A stretch of 64,000 nt of DNA from Mesorhizobium sp. M1E.F.Ca.ET.045.02.1.1 (GCF_003952485.1 NZ_CP034447.1:6834501-6898500), one strand, 5' to 3'; shown: positions 40,984 to 53,150, counted from the first letter of the stretch. Numbers and translations: made by a program. Notes: generated from the sequence alone by a model not told the origin.

Positions 40984-41180
40984 AAGTCGAGACCGCGGCG
41001 AGAAGCACCAATCCGGTGGCTGGCATCGCCGCCGCCTATGCCGGGCTCATGGACGCGTTCAAGACCGCCGCCTGAGGGTTGGACGGCAAACGTTCAATCA
41101 ATGGTGATGACGGCGCATATGGCGCGAGCTTGCGCCGTGGCTGTGCTCGACACATCTAAGTCTCCCCAGAGGAGATCCGC

Positions 41181-41570
41181 ATGGACGACCTTGCCAATCC
41201 CGCCCCCGGCTTTCAGCGCAACCCAGACAAGGTAATAACAGTCGAGCCATATCGCGGCAGCGTCGCGGTGCGCGCAGGCGATACGGTCATCGCCAGGTCG
41301 ACCCGAGCCAGGCTGTTGTCGGAACCGCCCTACCCGGCCGTTTTCTACATCCCTTTCGACGACATCGATTTCAGCAAGCTCGCCAGGACCGGGCATTCGA
41401 CGCATTGTCCCTACAAGGGCGACGCGAGCTACTGGAGTGTCTTGCCGGCCGGCGAAGGCGGAAAGGACGCTATGTGGGCTTATGAGCACCCCTACGACGA
41501 AATGGCCGAAATCCGCGATCACGGCGCGTTCTACACGAGCAAGGTCACGGTCGAAGCCACGCCGGGCTGA
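41181..41570 (+). CDS. DUF427 domain protein
   Basis: 129 aa from ATG with GAGGAG just upstream. KVITVEPYRGSVAVRAGDTVIARSTRARLL and YPAVFYIPFDDIDFSKL, then HCPYKGDASYWSV and WAYEHPYDEMAEIRDHGAFY, are the DUF427 signature in order, with full family length. The biochemical role of the family is unknown. No operon partner is seen. Confidence 0.88.
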   Translation: MDDLANPAPGFQRNPDKVITVEPYRGSVAVRAGDTVIARSTRARLLSEPPYPAVFYIPFDDIDFSKLARTGHSTHCPYKGDASYWSVLPAGEGGKDAMWAYEHPYDEMAEIRDHGAFYTSKVTVEATPG

Positions 41571-41649
41571 GGCTGTATTGATATTCAGGTGATGCCGGCC
41601 TGCAAACGGCAAGTCCTGCGCTTCCGGTGCTCAGCTTTATTAAACCCGG

Positions 41650-42390
41650 TCAGTCCGTCGTGCCGTCGTTGCCCACATCCTCGGTATCGTCGAGCCGAAC
41701 GAAGGTCATGCCCTTCTGCTTCAGGGCCAGCAGGCCTTGAACGACCCCCTCGCCCGCCGCATGGGTCGGCTGGTTGATGTGGGCAATGATGACGTCGCCG
41801 TCCTTGGCGGCGGCGATGCGCCGGGCGGTCTCCTTCGCCCCAAGCAGCGAGCCGCTGTCGCCATTGATGGAGAAGCCGGCGATCTTGAAGCCCAGCTTGC
41901 GGATCATCGCGATCGCCGACGGGCTGTATTCGGCGGTGGCGCCGCGAAACCATTTCGGCGCCGGGCCGCCGGCTCTGCCAAGCGCAGCGGCGCCGGACTC
42001 GACTTCCGCCAGAACGGCATCGGGACTGCCGGCGCTGCTGATGCCGTAGACCTTGCGCGGCGTGTCGACCGCAGGGATGTGGCGACCGCCGTGATTTTCC
42101 AGTTCGAACAGGTCCGGATGCGCCCGCATGATCTCGACGGCGGCACCGTTGCGCTTCAGCCAGATGCCGGTGACGAAGATGGTCGCGGGGATCCTGTTCT
42201 CCACAAGCGCCGAAAGAATGCGCGTATCGGTCTTCCCGCCGCAGGCGTCCAGCGTAAGCGCGACCCGCCCGCCGCCGCCCTGCGGCTTCACGTGCAGGGT
42301 CGGCTCGACCAGCGTCGCGGCACTGCCTACCGACACGACCGCGACCGACAGCGCGATCGCGCACAGATATCTCTGAAGCAGACCCGTCAT
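41650..42390 (-). CDS. secreted polysaccharide deacetylase family protein
   Basis: 246 aa from ATG at 42390 (MTGLLQRYLC), with a Sec signal peptide to about residue 24 (AIALSVAVVSVGSAA). The NodB-homology fold is shown by VALTLDACGG, in which the usual TFDDG is TLDACGG; a related form occurs in several divergent deacetylases. ATIFVTGIWLKRN, ELENHGGRHIPA and WFRGATAEY follow. It would remove acetyl groups from a periplasmic or extracellular glycan with a bound metal. The longer open frame upstream is not used. Not in an operon. Confidence 0.8.
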   Translation of the reverse strand: MTGLLQRYLCAIALSVAVVSVGSAATLVEPTLHVKPQGGGGRVALTLDACGGKTDTRILSALVENRIPATIFVTGIWLKRNGAAVEIMRAHPDLFELENHGGRHIPAVDTPRKVYGISSAGSPDAVLAEVESGAAALGRAGGPAPKWFRGATAEYSPSAIAMIRKLGFKIAGFSINGDSGSLLGAKETARRIAAAKDGDVIIAHINQPTHAAGEGVVQGLLALKQKGMTFVRLDDTEDVGNDGTTD

Positions 42391-42644
42391 TCTTTCCAAG
42401 CCCCGGCCCGTTGAGTCGTTCACTGCAAGACGGCGCCAACAAGACCCGCATCTAGGCGAAAATCGGGACGGCTCGCGTCGGAGAAGGAACAACGCGACAA
42501 TTTGCGTGGACCATTCATTTTCATGCTTGTCGTTATCCCCAAAAACCGCGATGCGGCGTGCACTGCAGCGCCGCGCGTCCTCTCCGACGCGCAAAGGGCG
42601 CTGCGGCACCTTGATTTTGCGCATGATCCTTTTCGAGCCGAAGG

Positions 42645-43793
42645 TCAGCGAGGCAAGATCGATTCCGATTTTTGGAAAGGACCATGTGCTGGACCGGGTG
42701 CTCCAGGGGCCGCTTCAGTCCGCGACAGAAGTTCCCGCACCGCTGCGACGACGGAATCCACCTCCAGGCGCCAGACGCAGCATGCCTTGCTCGGGTCGGT
42801 GCGGCGGCACAGGTCGCCGCCGACACAGTCACAGGGCATGGACGGCCGCAACGAGATGCTGGGCACGCCGACCGGTCCCCACCGGACGGGATTGGTCAGG
42901 CCGAACAGGCCGACCACCGGAGTGCCGGCCGCCGCCGCCATATGCATCGGGCCGCTCTCGTTGCCGACGAACAGCCGAGCCTCCTTGAGCAGCGCCAGCA
43001 GCGCTTCGAGCGAGAGCGCGCCGACCAGATTGACGACCGGCGTTTTCGCGGCCGCCATTATCTTGTCCGTCGCCTCGTTCTCGTCGGGTCCGCCGACCAG
43101 GACGACGTTCAAGCCGGTCTCGGTCGATATTCGGTCGATCGCGGCGGCAAAGCGCTCGGGCTGCCAGCGGCGACCGGGGAAGCTGGCTCCGGCATGAACG
43201 GCCACGAAGCCATTCTGCCGAAGGTGGAACTTGTCCAGCAACGTCACCGCTCGTGTCGTCTCAAATGGCAGTGGCCGTATGGCGGGGACCCGCACGCGCA
43301 GATCCACGCCGAGCGCCTCCAGCGGTGAAAGGTAGCGATAGAGAAAGTGTCGTTCGCCGTAGCCGAACGGCTTTGCCCTGACATTGGCGGGTTGGCGCTC
43401 AAGCCAGCGTAACGGCTTTTCGGTCGGATGATATCCGACGCGGGTCCTTGCATTGACCAGCCCCGAAACGATCCGCGAAGTCTTCGAATCGGCGAGATCG
43501 ATGGTCATGTCGAAGCGATAGCGACGCAGTTTTCGCACCGTCTGAACGAGTTCTCGCCCGCGCTGCAAGGGCGTGCCGCGCATATGGGAGCGACGGAAGG
43601 TCACGGCCTCCGAAGCGATGCCGTGCGCGGTGAGGAAATCGGCGAACCGGGCCTCGCAAAGGAAGACGATCCTGGCGCCTGGATATTGGAGCTGCAGGTT
43701 CTTCGACAATGTCGAGGCAAGCACGATATCGCCGATGAACTTGGTCTGCAGGATAAGGATGGACTGGAATGTGGCGGGGGAAATCTGCAACAT
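42645..43793 (-). CDS. family 9 glycosyltransferase (heptosyltransferase-like)
   Basis: 382 aa from ATG at 43793 (MLQISPATFQSILILQTKFIGDIVLAS), where the GT-B N-terminus starts; a start 26 codons upstream is possible. ILILQTKFIGDIVLASTL, VGYHPTEKPLRWL, VAVHAGASFPGRRWQPERF and LFVGNESGPMHMAAAAGTPVVGLFG are GT9 blocks, with GNESGPMHMA the nucleotide-sugar site. Such enzymes add heptose or other sugars to the LPS core. It might build LPS inner core here, but no other core gene is adjacent. Confidence 0.82.
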   Translation of the reverse strand: MLQISPATFQSILILQTKFIGDIVLASTLSKNLQLQYPGARIVFLCEARFADFLTAHGIASEAVTFRRSHMRGTPLQRGRELVQTVRKLRRYRFDMTIDLADSKTSRIVSGLVNARTRVGYHPTEKPLRWLERQPANVRAKPFGYGERHFLYRYLSPLEALGVDLRVRVPAIRPLPFETTRAVTLLDKFHLRQNGFVAVHAGASFPGRRWQPERFAAAIDRISTETGLNVVLVGGPDENEATDKIMAAAKTPVVNLVGALSLEALLALLKEARLFVGNESGPMHMAAAAGTPVVGLFGLTNPVRWGPVGVPSISLRPSMPCDCVGGDLCRRTDPSKACCVWRLEVDSVVAAVRELLSRTEAAPGAPGPAHGPFQKSESILPR

Positions 43794-43916
43794 CTGTTTC
43801 TCTTCACCAGCGGGTTCGAGACCGCGAAACTGGGTGGAAACAGTGTTGAGATTGGGGGCCGTCACGCGCACGTTCGCGTGACTTTGCTTACAAAAGCGTA
43901 AGCTCGCGGCGGGCTC

Positions 43917-46598
<2,682 letters not shown>

Positions 46599-46816
46599 GC
46601 TCGCCCTCCAAGTCGTTGGAAGATAGACAACACCCGGACCACGGCCCGGTTCCCCGCCCTTCCGATCCGAGCGATAGGATGCTGCAGTGCGAAAGGCAAG
46701 GTGTCGGCAAAGCAAGCGCCGCCGCTACAATCGATTAAGCAAAAGCTGCGTCAAAAAGACTTGCTGCTATCCGCTCCACGATATAGAACACAACAAGAAC
46801 GGAGTGGAGTAGCGTG

Positions 46817-47161
46817 ATGAAACTCAACGGGAAACTCGACTATCTGGAATTGCCGGCGACCGGCGGCACGCTGGACAGCGTCAAGTCGTTCTACAGCGCG
46901 GCGTTTTCATGGTCGTTCACCGATTATGGGCCGACCTACTCCGCTTTTGCCGAGGGGCTCGACGGCGGCTTCCAGGCCGATGCCGGCGAAGCGACCGCCC
47001 GGCCGCTGCCTGTGCTCTATTCCGAAAACCTGGAAGATACGCTGGAGGCGGTCGAGAATGCCGGCGGCGCCATCGTCAAGCCGATCTTTTCCTTCCCCGG
47101 CGGCAGGCGGTTCCATTTCACCGATCCGGCAGGCAACGAGCTCGCCGTCTGGGGCGAATAG
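46817..47161 (+). CDS. VOC-family (glyoxalase/bleomycin-resistance-like) protein
   Basis: 114 aa from ATG at 46817; a GTG three bases earlier is equally open. One vicinal-oxygen-chelate module: KLDYLELPATGGTLDSVKSFYSAAFSW, then ENLEDTLEAVENAGGAIVKPIFSFPGG and FHFTDPAGNELAVWGE, the glyoxalase end motif. Such proteins are metal enzymes of varied function. It sits immediately before the tRNA-Gln and belongs to the core side of the junction. Confidence 0.83.
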   Translation: MKLNGKLDYLELPATGGTLDSVKSFYSAAFSWSFTDYGPTYSAFAEGLDGGFQADAGEATARPLPVLYSENLEDTLEAVENAGGAIVKPIFSFPGGRRFHFTDPAGNELAVWGE

Positions 47162-47237
47162 CCAACCCGAAGAACGCCGCGGCGGAGAAGCGACATTCTG
47201 ACCCGTGGATCAGCCCGGTTCAGTTGCCATCATGGCA

Positions 47238-47266
47238 TTGAGCTTTCTCCCGCCTCGTCCTATAAG
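47238..47266 (+). promoter_or_regulatory. promoter of tRNA-Gln
   Basis: TTGAGC (47238-47243), 17-bp spacer, TATAAG (47261-47266), 30 bp before the tRNA 5' end. It is a good housekeeping sigma match. Confidence 0.6.
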
Positions 47267-47295
47267 GCCGCGCGCAGCGGGCACGGCCCGGCTGC

Positions 47296-47370
47296 TGGGG
47301 CGTCGCCAAGTGGTAAGGCATCGGTTTTTGGTACCGACATTCCCAGGTTCGAATCCTGGCGCCCCAGCCA
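47296..47370 (+). tRNA. tRNA-Gln (anticodon TTG)
   Basis: Acceptor stem TGGGGCG pairs with CGCCCCA; discriminator G and encoded CCA follow. The anticodon loop is TTTTGGT with TTG, and the T-loop is GGTTCGAATCC. It is 75 nt. It marks the border with a region of mobile and decayed genes, consistent with use as an integration site. Confidence 0.95.
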
Positions 47371-47525
47371 TCATTTGCTTATTTTTCAAGCCTTTGATTT
47401 CCAAGGGAAATCTTCCCGGCTGGGAATCCCTTCGAATTGGCCCCGCCACCGTTTGTGCCCAAAACTGAGGCACAAAGCTGATGCACGGTTCCGGCGCATC
47501 GGCTTGCGGAAATGGGCTATTTGCG

Positions 47526-47967
47526 ATGGCGATCCGACATGAAATTCAGAACCTGACACGGCGCGAGAACGTCTATTACTGGCGGCCACGCGTCCCCACC
47601 ACCTTTTCAGGAGGCGGCTGGCCATTTGTCACTCAGTCTGAACCAGTCCGATCGCGGCCGCGCGGCCTATATCGCGCGTAAGCTCAACACACTCCTGCAT
47701 GACCTGAAATTGCGGTCCACTTCCCGAAATCGGGAGCGCGCGCTCATTGAAGTTTTCCGCGCCAAGGCGGACGTTCTTCTCGATGTCGAAGGGCGATATC
47801 CGTTCACCGACCGGAAATTGAGCGCTCTCACTAGAAAGGCCGAAACCCAAACAGCCGATCCGGCCACCGATCCTAGAACGGTCTCGCAAGCTGCCGATCC
47901 CGCGATCCCGATAAGACTAGCCGACAAATTGGCAGCGATCATCTCACGGACGTTCGAGAGAAAGTGA
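47526..47967 (+). pseudogene. remnant of a phage-type integrase N-terminus (DUF6538/tyrosine recombinase)
   Basis: The first frame has MAIRHEIQNLTRRENVYYWRPRVPTTF, the opening of DUF6538-type integrases. A shift near 47610-47626 is needed to continue with LSLSLNQSDRGRAAYIARKLNTLLHDL, the core-binding N-domain. The frame ends at 47967 without a catalytic R...HxxR...Y. So the integrase is frameshifted and truncated. It lies 156 bp downstream of tRNA-Gln, the usual position for an island integrase. Confidence 0.6.
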
Positions 47968-48319
47968 CCTTGTTTTGAGGTGGCTTCCGATTCTAGTTTC
48001 GTCGTCCGCCGATCGTATGAGTTTCGTCGCCGACGGCTTGCGGCCTTGATGTTGTCGGCGATCCCTGAGGGAATAGAATTCCGATCCTTCTTCAGTAGGC
48101 GATCTAAGAAAGTCCTGTAGATGATGCCCATTGTTTTGAGGGGTTCGGCCATCGCCAACCTTGTCGGATGAAGCGTCCGCTTCGGGTCGATTCACGCCTT
48201 CGGTGCAAGAGCGCCTTCCGGAGTGTCTTAGTTCCGCGCTCCACAAATCCTGGACGATCGGCAGATTGTGCATGAGCGGACACCTCCGCTATACCCGCCG
48301 GTTCGCTTATCATCGTCGA
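47968..48319. other. no gene recognised between integrase remnant and AbiE promoter
   Basis: 352 bp with short overlapping open frames that show no known domain and no ribosome sites. Probably decayed sequence from the integration end of the island. Confidence 0.4.
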
Positions 48320-48396
48320 TACTGACCAAACTTTGAATGCAAATTTTGGTCAGTAACAGGCTTTGAGGTTGCTACTGACCAATTTTTATATATAAT
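48320..48396 (+). promoter_or_regulatory. promoter and operators of the first AbiE operon
   Basis: TACTGACCAAA (48320-48330) and TTTGGTCAGTA (48345-48355) are perfect 11-bp inverted repeats 14 bp apart; a third copy TACTGACCAA lies at 48373-48382. TTGCTA (48369-48374), 16 bp, TATAAT (48391-48396) is a strong promoter overlapped by the third copy. AbiEi-type antitoxins are known to repress their own operon through inverted repeats, which fits. Binding here is inferred. Confidence 0.7.
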
Positions 48397-48419
48397 CTTC
48401 GGACAGCCGATGGTGACCG

Positions 48420-49148
48420 ATGCCAGACCCCACGTCCGACACTCTCGATCGCATTCATGACAGAATCGCCAAGGCAGCGCCCTCGGGTGTGTGGTCACGC
48501 GCCGATTTTCTCGACATCGGAACGCCCAACGCCGTCGAGAAGGCGCTGCAAAGGCTGACCCTGCGCGGTGACATCCGCCGTCCCTATCGCGGTTTGTATG
48601 ACAAGCCGGGCATCAGCAAGCTGACCGGCAAGATGGTATTTCCGCCGCGCGCCTCCTTCATCGACGCCATTGCCCGACGCGACAAGCTGCGCGTGCTGGT
48701 CGACGGCATGACCGCGGCGAACGACCTCGGCTTGACCACGGCCGTCCCGGCCCGCTCGACGATCTATGCCGACACCTACCCACGAACGATCGAGATCGAG
48801 GCCAGCGCCGGCGATCCGAACGCTGCACGGCCGGTCATCTATAAGCTCGACTTCAAGCGCGTTTCGGCCAAGACGGCGTTCTGGGCCGGCCGGCCGGCGA
48901 TGCGCGTGATCCAGGCGCTGACGTGGTTTCGTGATGAGCGATCAAGCCTCGACGCGGCCGTGAACGGCATCGTCCGGCATCTGTCGCGCGATCCGAACCG
49001 CGAAGAGATCGTGCAGGACCTGCGCGACAACATTCATGCCGTCCCTGCATGGATGTATCCGCTGCTCGAGACGATCGCCCGAAAGCTCGCCGAAAGCGAG
49101 CCAGACCCGGATCGGGCGAAGGAGGACCATGCAACAGACGTTCATTGA
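48420..49148 (+). CDS. abiEi: AbiEi-type antitoxin (DUF6088), type IV toxin-antitoxin
   Basis: 242 aa. The N-terminal winged helix is seen in GVWSRADFLDIGTPNAVEKALQRLTLRGDIRRPYRGLYDKP (about residues 20-60), followed by the DUF6088 body (AARPVIYKLDFKRVSAKTAFWAGRPAMRVIQAL). Such antitoxins do not bind the toxin; they counter it and repress transcription. The toxin gene starts inside its 3' end (20-bp overlap), and inverted repeats lie at its promoter. It is located just inside the tRNA-Gln border. Confidence 0.85.
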   Translation: MPDPTSDTLDRIHDRIAKAAPSGVWSRADFLDIGTPNAVEKALQRLTLRGDIRRPYRGLYDKPGISKLTGKMVFPPRASFIDAIARRDKLRVLVDGMTAANDLGLTTAVPARSTIYADTYPRTIEIEASAGDPNAARPVIYKLDFKRVSAKTAFWAGRPAMRVIQALTWFRDERSSLDAAVNGIVRHLSRDPNREEIVQDLRDNIHAVPAWMYPLLETIARKLAESEPDPDRAKEDHATDVH

Positions 49149-50283
49149 AATCCTTCGCTCGAGCGTCGACGACCGTCGAGCGCTCTTCTCGACCGTTGCC
49201 GCGCATCTGGAAACACGAGCGGAGAACGTCGAGAAGGACCTCTATGTCTGCTGGGTGCTCGACTTTCTGTTCAACCGGCGCCCGAACGATCCGGTAGGTC
49301 TTTATTTCAAGGGCGGCACCAGCCTCAGCAAGGCATATGGACTCATTAGTCGGTTCTCCGAGGACATCGACATCGGAATCTACAAGGCCGACCTGAAGGT
49401 GCCGCTGGAAGCCGACATCGCTGCCCTCCCCTCCGTCAATCAGCAACAGCGCGCTCTCGCCGAGAAGGTTGACGAGGCAGCACGGCAATATATTTCTGGT
49501 CCCCTCAAGGAGCTGTTGGCCAAGGAGACCGCGGCCATCGAAGAAGCGGCCGGGCAGGATGGTTTCTCCCTCGCTTTCGGCTTCGATGCTTATCGAAACA
49601 AGGATGCGCTCGATATTCTCGTGGTCGGCTACAAGAGCGTGTTCGATTCCGGCAACGGATATGTTCAGGCCGCCGTCCGCATCGAAGGCGGCGCGCGTCC
49701 CGATCCCGAGCCGGCCGAGCTGTGCGAGATCGTGCCCTACATCGCTTCGGAAATGCCAGCCGGCGCGGACCTATCAGTGCCGAATGTAATGACGGTGAAG
49801 CCGGAACGGACCTTCTGGGAGAAGGTGCTGATCCTGCACGCAATGACCGAAATGACCGAGAAGCGAAGCGCGGGAGCGCAGCCCGATCGGCCGGTGCCGG
49901 ATCTCAATCGTTATTCGCGGCACTACTACGACGTCCATCAGATCTGGACGCATCCCGACTACGGAGTGGCCACGGCGTCGATGCTCGATCTCGCCGAAGC
50001 CTGCCGGCAGCACAAGGAACTGATGTTTCGCGCACCCGATCATCGTTACGATCGTGCGGTGCCAGGAAGCTATCGTCTTGTCCCGACCGCCGACATGCGC
50101 GCCAAGCTCTCGGCCGACTACGAACGCATGTCGGCGATGATTTTCGGCACGCCGCCGGCGTTTGCCGACGTCATGACGAGCATCGAAGCGCTCGAGCATC
50201 ACCTCAACGCGGCGCCGGCCGACGCACCTGACATCACCGGCAGCGCGGTGGAGATGGGAAAAGACCAGATGGGGTCGGACTGA
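49129..50283 (+). CDS. abiEii: AbiEii-type nucleotidyltransferase toxin
   Basis: 384 aa from ATG at 49129, set by AAGGAGGAC directly upstream. A DNA polymerase-beta-like nucleotidyltransferase: LYFKGGTSLSKAYGLISRFSEDIDIGIYK, with GGTSLSK at 62-68 and EDIDI at 78-82, the metal-binding aspartates. Further conserved features are the PERTFWEKVLILH and HYYDVHQIW motifs of the AbiEii family. In characterised relatives the enzyme adds nucleotides to tRNA 3' ends and blocks growth, giving phage abortive infection. Longer than many AbiEii proteins. Confidence 0.88.
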   Translation: MQQTFIEILRSSVDDRRALFSTVAAHLETRAENVEKDLYVCWVLDFLFNRRPNDPVGLYFKGGTSLSKAYGLISRFSEDIDIGIYKADLKVPLEADIAALPSVNQQQRALAEKVDEAARQYISGPLKELLAKETAAIEEAAGQDGFSLAFGFDAYRNKDALDILVVGYKSVFDSGNGYVQAAVRIEGGARPDPEPAELCEIVPYIASEMPAGADLSVPNVMTVKPERTFWEKVLILHAMTEMTEKRSAGAQPDRPVPDLNRYSRHYYDVHQIWTHPDYGVATASMLDLAEACRQHKELMFRAPDHRYDRAVPGSYRLVPTADMRAKLSADYERMSAMIFGTPPAFADVMTSIEALEHHLNAAPADAPDITGSAVEMGKDQMGSD

Positions 50284-50291
50284 TAAGATCG

Positions 50292-51215
50292 TCCGATGGC
50301 GCAGATTTCGGAGAATGCGCCTCAATCGAGGCTGTTCTGGCCGCTCTTCCGGCCGGTGCAGACGAGGCAGCGCTTACGGCCGCGTTGACGAAGAAATTTC
50401 CGGGCTTCACTTTCACCGCGGCCAGTATCGACGACGCCTATTGGCGCGACGTGCGATCAGTGCTCGCCCCCGACGGCAGCCGAGTCGCTGAGTTGCGGCC
50501 CTGGATGACGGAAGCCCTCGCTCGCCGCGGCGGGGACGTAAAGGCGCTGTGGGTGGAACTGCGGGGCAGCGAGTTCCAGATTTCGGAATGGCATGGCAAA
50601 GCGCCTTCGCCTTTGTGCCGACAGGCGCAGGCGCCGCGGACTATGTACAGATCTCGCTTGGCCGCGAGATCGAATGGCGCGCCGGGCCGATCGTCGATCC
50701 GAACATCGCCGCCCTGGAGAGCGAATGATCTGCTCGATCCGGCATGGATCAAGCACGGCGAGACGACCGACGAGAAGATCGTAGCAGGCCCGCTCTGCCG
50801 ATTGCTCGGCCGAGCCGGGAATGGCATCGTGCATGTCCGCAACTTTCTCACGCGGTGCGCCCGGATCGAACGCGACAGGCGCGAAGCGCGCCGGCCGGAG
50901 ATGAAACGGCGCGTTTGGGTCGGCTCCGATGCTCCGATGGACAGACGCCGTTTCTTGAACTGCAGCCCAACTGGTTCGATTTCGTGCCGCGCGAGGTGCG
51001 CTTCTTTCAGGATTGGGAAGAATCGAGCGCCCGCACGGAGCGCGTCTATGACCACTGGGCGCTCGAAATCACTACGAGCATCGCGGCCAGCGGGAGATCG
51101 GATACATCACCCGGCCGCTACGGCCTGCCGAACAGCTTTCCGCCGGCAGCTCGTCCGTGCACATCCTCATGGATCGCATCGAGGCGATCAACCGTGAGGT
51201 TGGCCTCCCCTTCGC
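50292..51215 (+). pseudogene. decayed conserved hypothetical gene with several frameshifts
   Basis: Coherent protein segments appear in alternating frames. Frame of 50385 gives TKKFPGFTFTAASIDDAYWRDVRSVL; near 50585 it moves to AFAFVPTGAGAADYVQISLGREIEWRAG up to a stop at 50727. It returns to DPAWIKHGETTDEKIVAGPL, then FLELQPNWFDFVPREVRFFQDWEESS, then [18 protein letters not shown]. At least four frame changes are required. I do not recognise the family. It follows the AbiE pair directly and runs without a break into the EAL remnant, so a deletion joined the two. Confidence 0.6.
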
Positions 51216-52127
51216 TAGAGCCGACGGCCGTGGTGTTTTCCGGATATTCGAGGCCGACATGGATCGCAAGCTGCGCGAACGCCGTGCCCTCGAACAAGAC
51301 TTGCGGTCTGCGCTGGCAGGTGGCGAATTATTCCTGCACTACCAGCCGCAGGCGGGCATGTCCGGCGAAATCGTCGGCTTCGAGGCTCTGATCCGGTGGT
51401 CCCACAAGGACCGAGGGATGATCCCACCCGCCGAATTCATTGCGGTGGCCGAAGAGAGCGGACTGATCGTGCCTATCGGCGAATGGGTGCTGCGGGAGGC
51501 ATGCCGCGAGGCGGCTTCGTGGGTGAAACTGGTCCAGGTGGCGTCAACCTGTCTCCAGTGCAGTTTCGCCAGGGCGATCTTCCTGACTTGGTGCACTCGG
51601 TTCTGCTTGAGACGGGGCTCGACCCAAAGCGGCTAGAGCTGGAAGTAACCGAGAGTGTGCTGTTCGACGACTTCTCGCGGGCAAGTTCGATCCTCAGGCG
51701 GCTGAAATCGCCCGGCGTGAAGATCGCCCTGGACGACTTCGGAACCGGCTACTCGTCGCTTTCCTATCTCCAGTCTTTCCCCTTCGACAAGATCAAGATC
51801 GACAAGTCCTTTGTCTGGATGATTCAGAAGAACCCGCAATCGGCCGCCATCATTCGTGCGATCGTCGGGCTGGGCCGAGGCCTATCAATGCATATCATTG
51901 CAGAGGGCGTCGAGACGTTGGAGCAGTTGACCTTCCTTAGCGAGGAAGGCTGCAATGCTCTGCAAGGATATTTGATCGGACGCCCCCATCCGATTGAGGC
52001 GTACGCAAATAGGTCGGCAGACCTGAAGCTATGGCGAGCAGCGCGCGTCCTCGCCGTAGACGGCGGTAGCCGCCGCACGGAGCCTGCAGCACAACACAAA
52101 CAGAGCCCGCCTCCGCATAGACTGTGA
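51216..52127 (+). pseudogene. truncated and frameshifted GGDEF-EAL protein (EAL part)
   Basis: The sequence enters at [20 protein letters not shown], the junction normally linking GGDEF to EAL, so the GGDEF domain is missing. The EAL part follows: [27 protein letters not shown] has the E-x-L substrate motif. A one-base shift near 51520-51545 separates it from [52 protein letters not shown] and IAEGVETLEQL. All EAL metal residues are coded but in two frames. The intact ancestor would have hydrolysed c-di-GMP. Confidence 0.78.
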
Positions 52128-53150
52128 TCAGGCTGCGTCGTGGAATGAAACCAGCCTCCGGCGCCGGTCGTCCCAAAGCACGAGCCTGACGCATTTGAGG
52201 CTGTCCCAGAGGGTGATACGTCCAATGCAGGCAAGTTGCGGATGGTCGCGCAGCACTTCCGGCAAGCGGTAGTAGGGAATCCGGCTGGACAGATGATGGA
52301 CGTGATGGATGCCGATGTTGCCGGTGAGCCACCGCAGCACCGGCGGAAGATCGTAGTGCGAGGCGCCATGCAGCGCCGCTTGGGGAAACCGCCAATCCTC
52401 GCCCCCCGACCAATGCGTCTCCTCGAATTGGTGCTGTACATAGAAGAGCCAAACGCCAGCCGCACCTGCCAGCAGTGCGACCGGCAGGTGGATTAGGAGA
52501 AAGGTAGCCAAACCGACGGTCCATACCATCAAGGCAGACAGCGTGACGATCGCAATATTCGTCAGCATGGTCGAAATCCAAGGCAGCGCACCCGAGCTCA
52601 TCATCCCAAACGGTAGGCGCTGCTTGAATAGGAATAGCCAAGCTGGCCCGATCCCGAACATCACAAGCGGGTGCCGGTACAGCCGGTAACCGACCCGCTT
52701 TATCGGCGAAAGGGCACGGTATTCGGCAATCGTCAGCGTGGTGATGTCACCGACTCCGCGTTCGTCGAGATTGCCTGCAGTCGCATGATGGGCGGCGTGA
52801 GCGCGCCTCCAATAGTCATATGGGGTCAGAGTCAGGACCCCAAGCAGGCGGCCGGTCCAGTCATCGAGTCCGCGACGGGCGAAGAACGAGCCGTGGCCGC
52901 AATCGTGCTGGATCATGAACAGCCTAAGCAGGAAGCCGCTGGCAGGAAGGATCGCGATCAGCCCGGGCCAGAAGCTGTTGGTCAGCGAAAGACAAGCAGC
53001 CGCCCAGAAGATGGCGAAAGGGACAAGAGTGATGAACAGTTCGAAGGCGCTACGCCCTAGACGCGGCTGTCGGTATTTCGCCAGCTTCTTCAACCACGCT
53101 CCGGCATTGTCTTCAACAAGTGAAGCGGGTGGATAGACATGTGCGCTCAT
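52128..53150 (-). CDS. fatty acid desaturase (DesA-like)
   Basis: 340-aa integral membrane di-iron enzyme that inserts a double bond into an acyl chain. The three histidine boxes are HDCGH (82-86), HAAHH (118-122) and HHVHH (about 287), with HQFEETHW in between. Four to six hydrophobic segments flank them. The pattern is that of omega-6/delta-12 type desaturases. It is convergent with the EAL pseudogene, its stop abutting the end of that frame. Its position beside groESL and metH in a mosaic region suggests an accessory role. Confidence 0.88.
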   Translation of the reverse strand: MSAHVYPPASLVEDNAGAWLKKLAKYRQPRLGRSAFELFITLVPFAIFWAAACLSLTNSFWPGLIAILPASGFLLRLFMIQHDCGHGSFFARRGLDDWTGRLLGVLTLTPYDYWRRAHAAHHATAGNLDERGVGDITTLTIAEYRALSPIKRVGYRLYRHPLVMFGIGPAWLFLFKQRLPFGMMSSGALPWISTMLTNIAIVTLSALMVWTVGLATFLLIHLPVALLAGAAGVWLFYVQHQFEETHWSGGEDWRFPQAALHGASHYDLPPVLRWLTGNIGIHHVHHLSSRIPYYRLPEVLRDHPQLACIGRITLWDSLKCVRLVLWDDRRRRLVSFHDAA

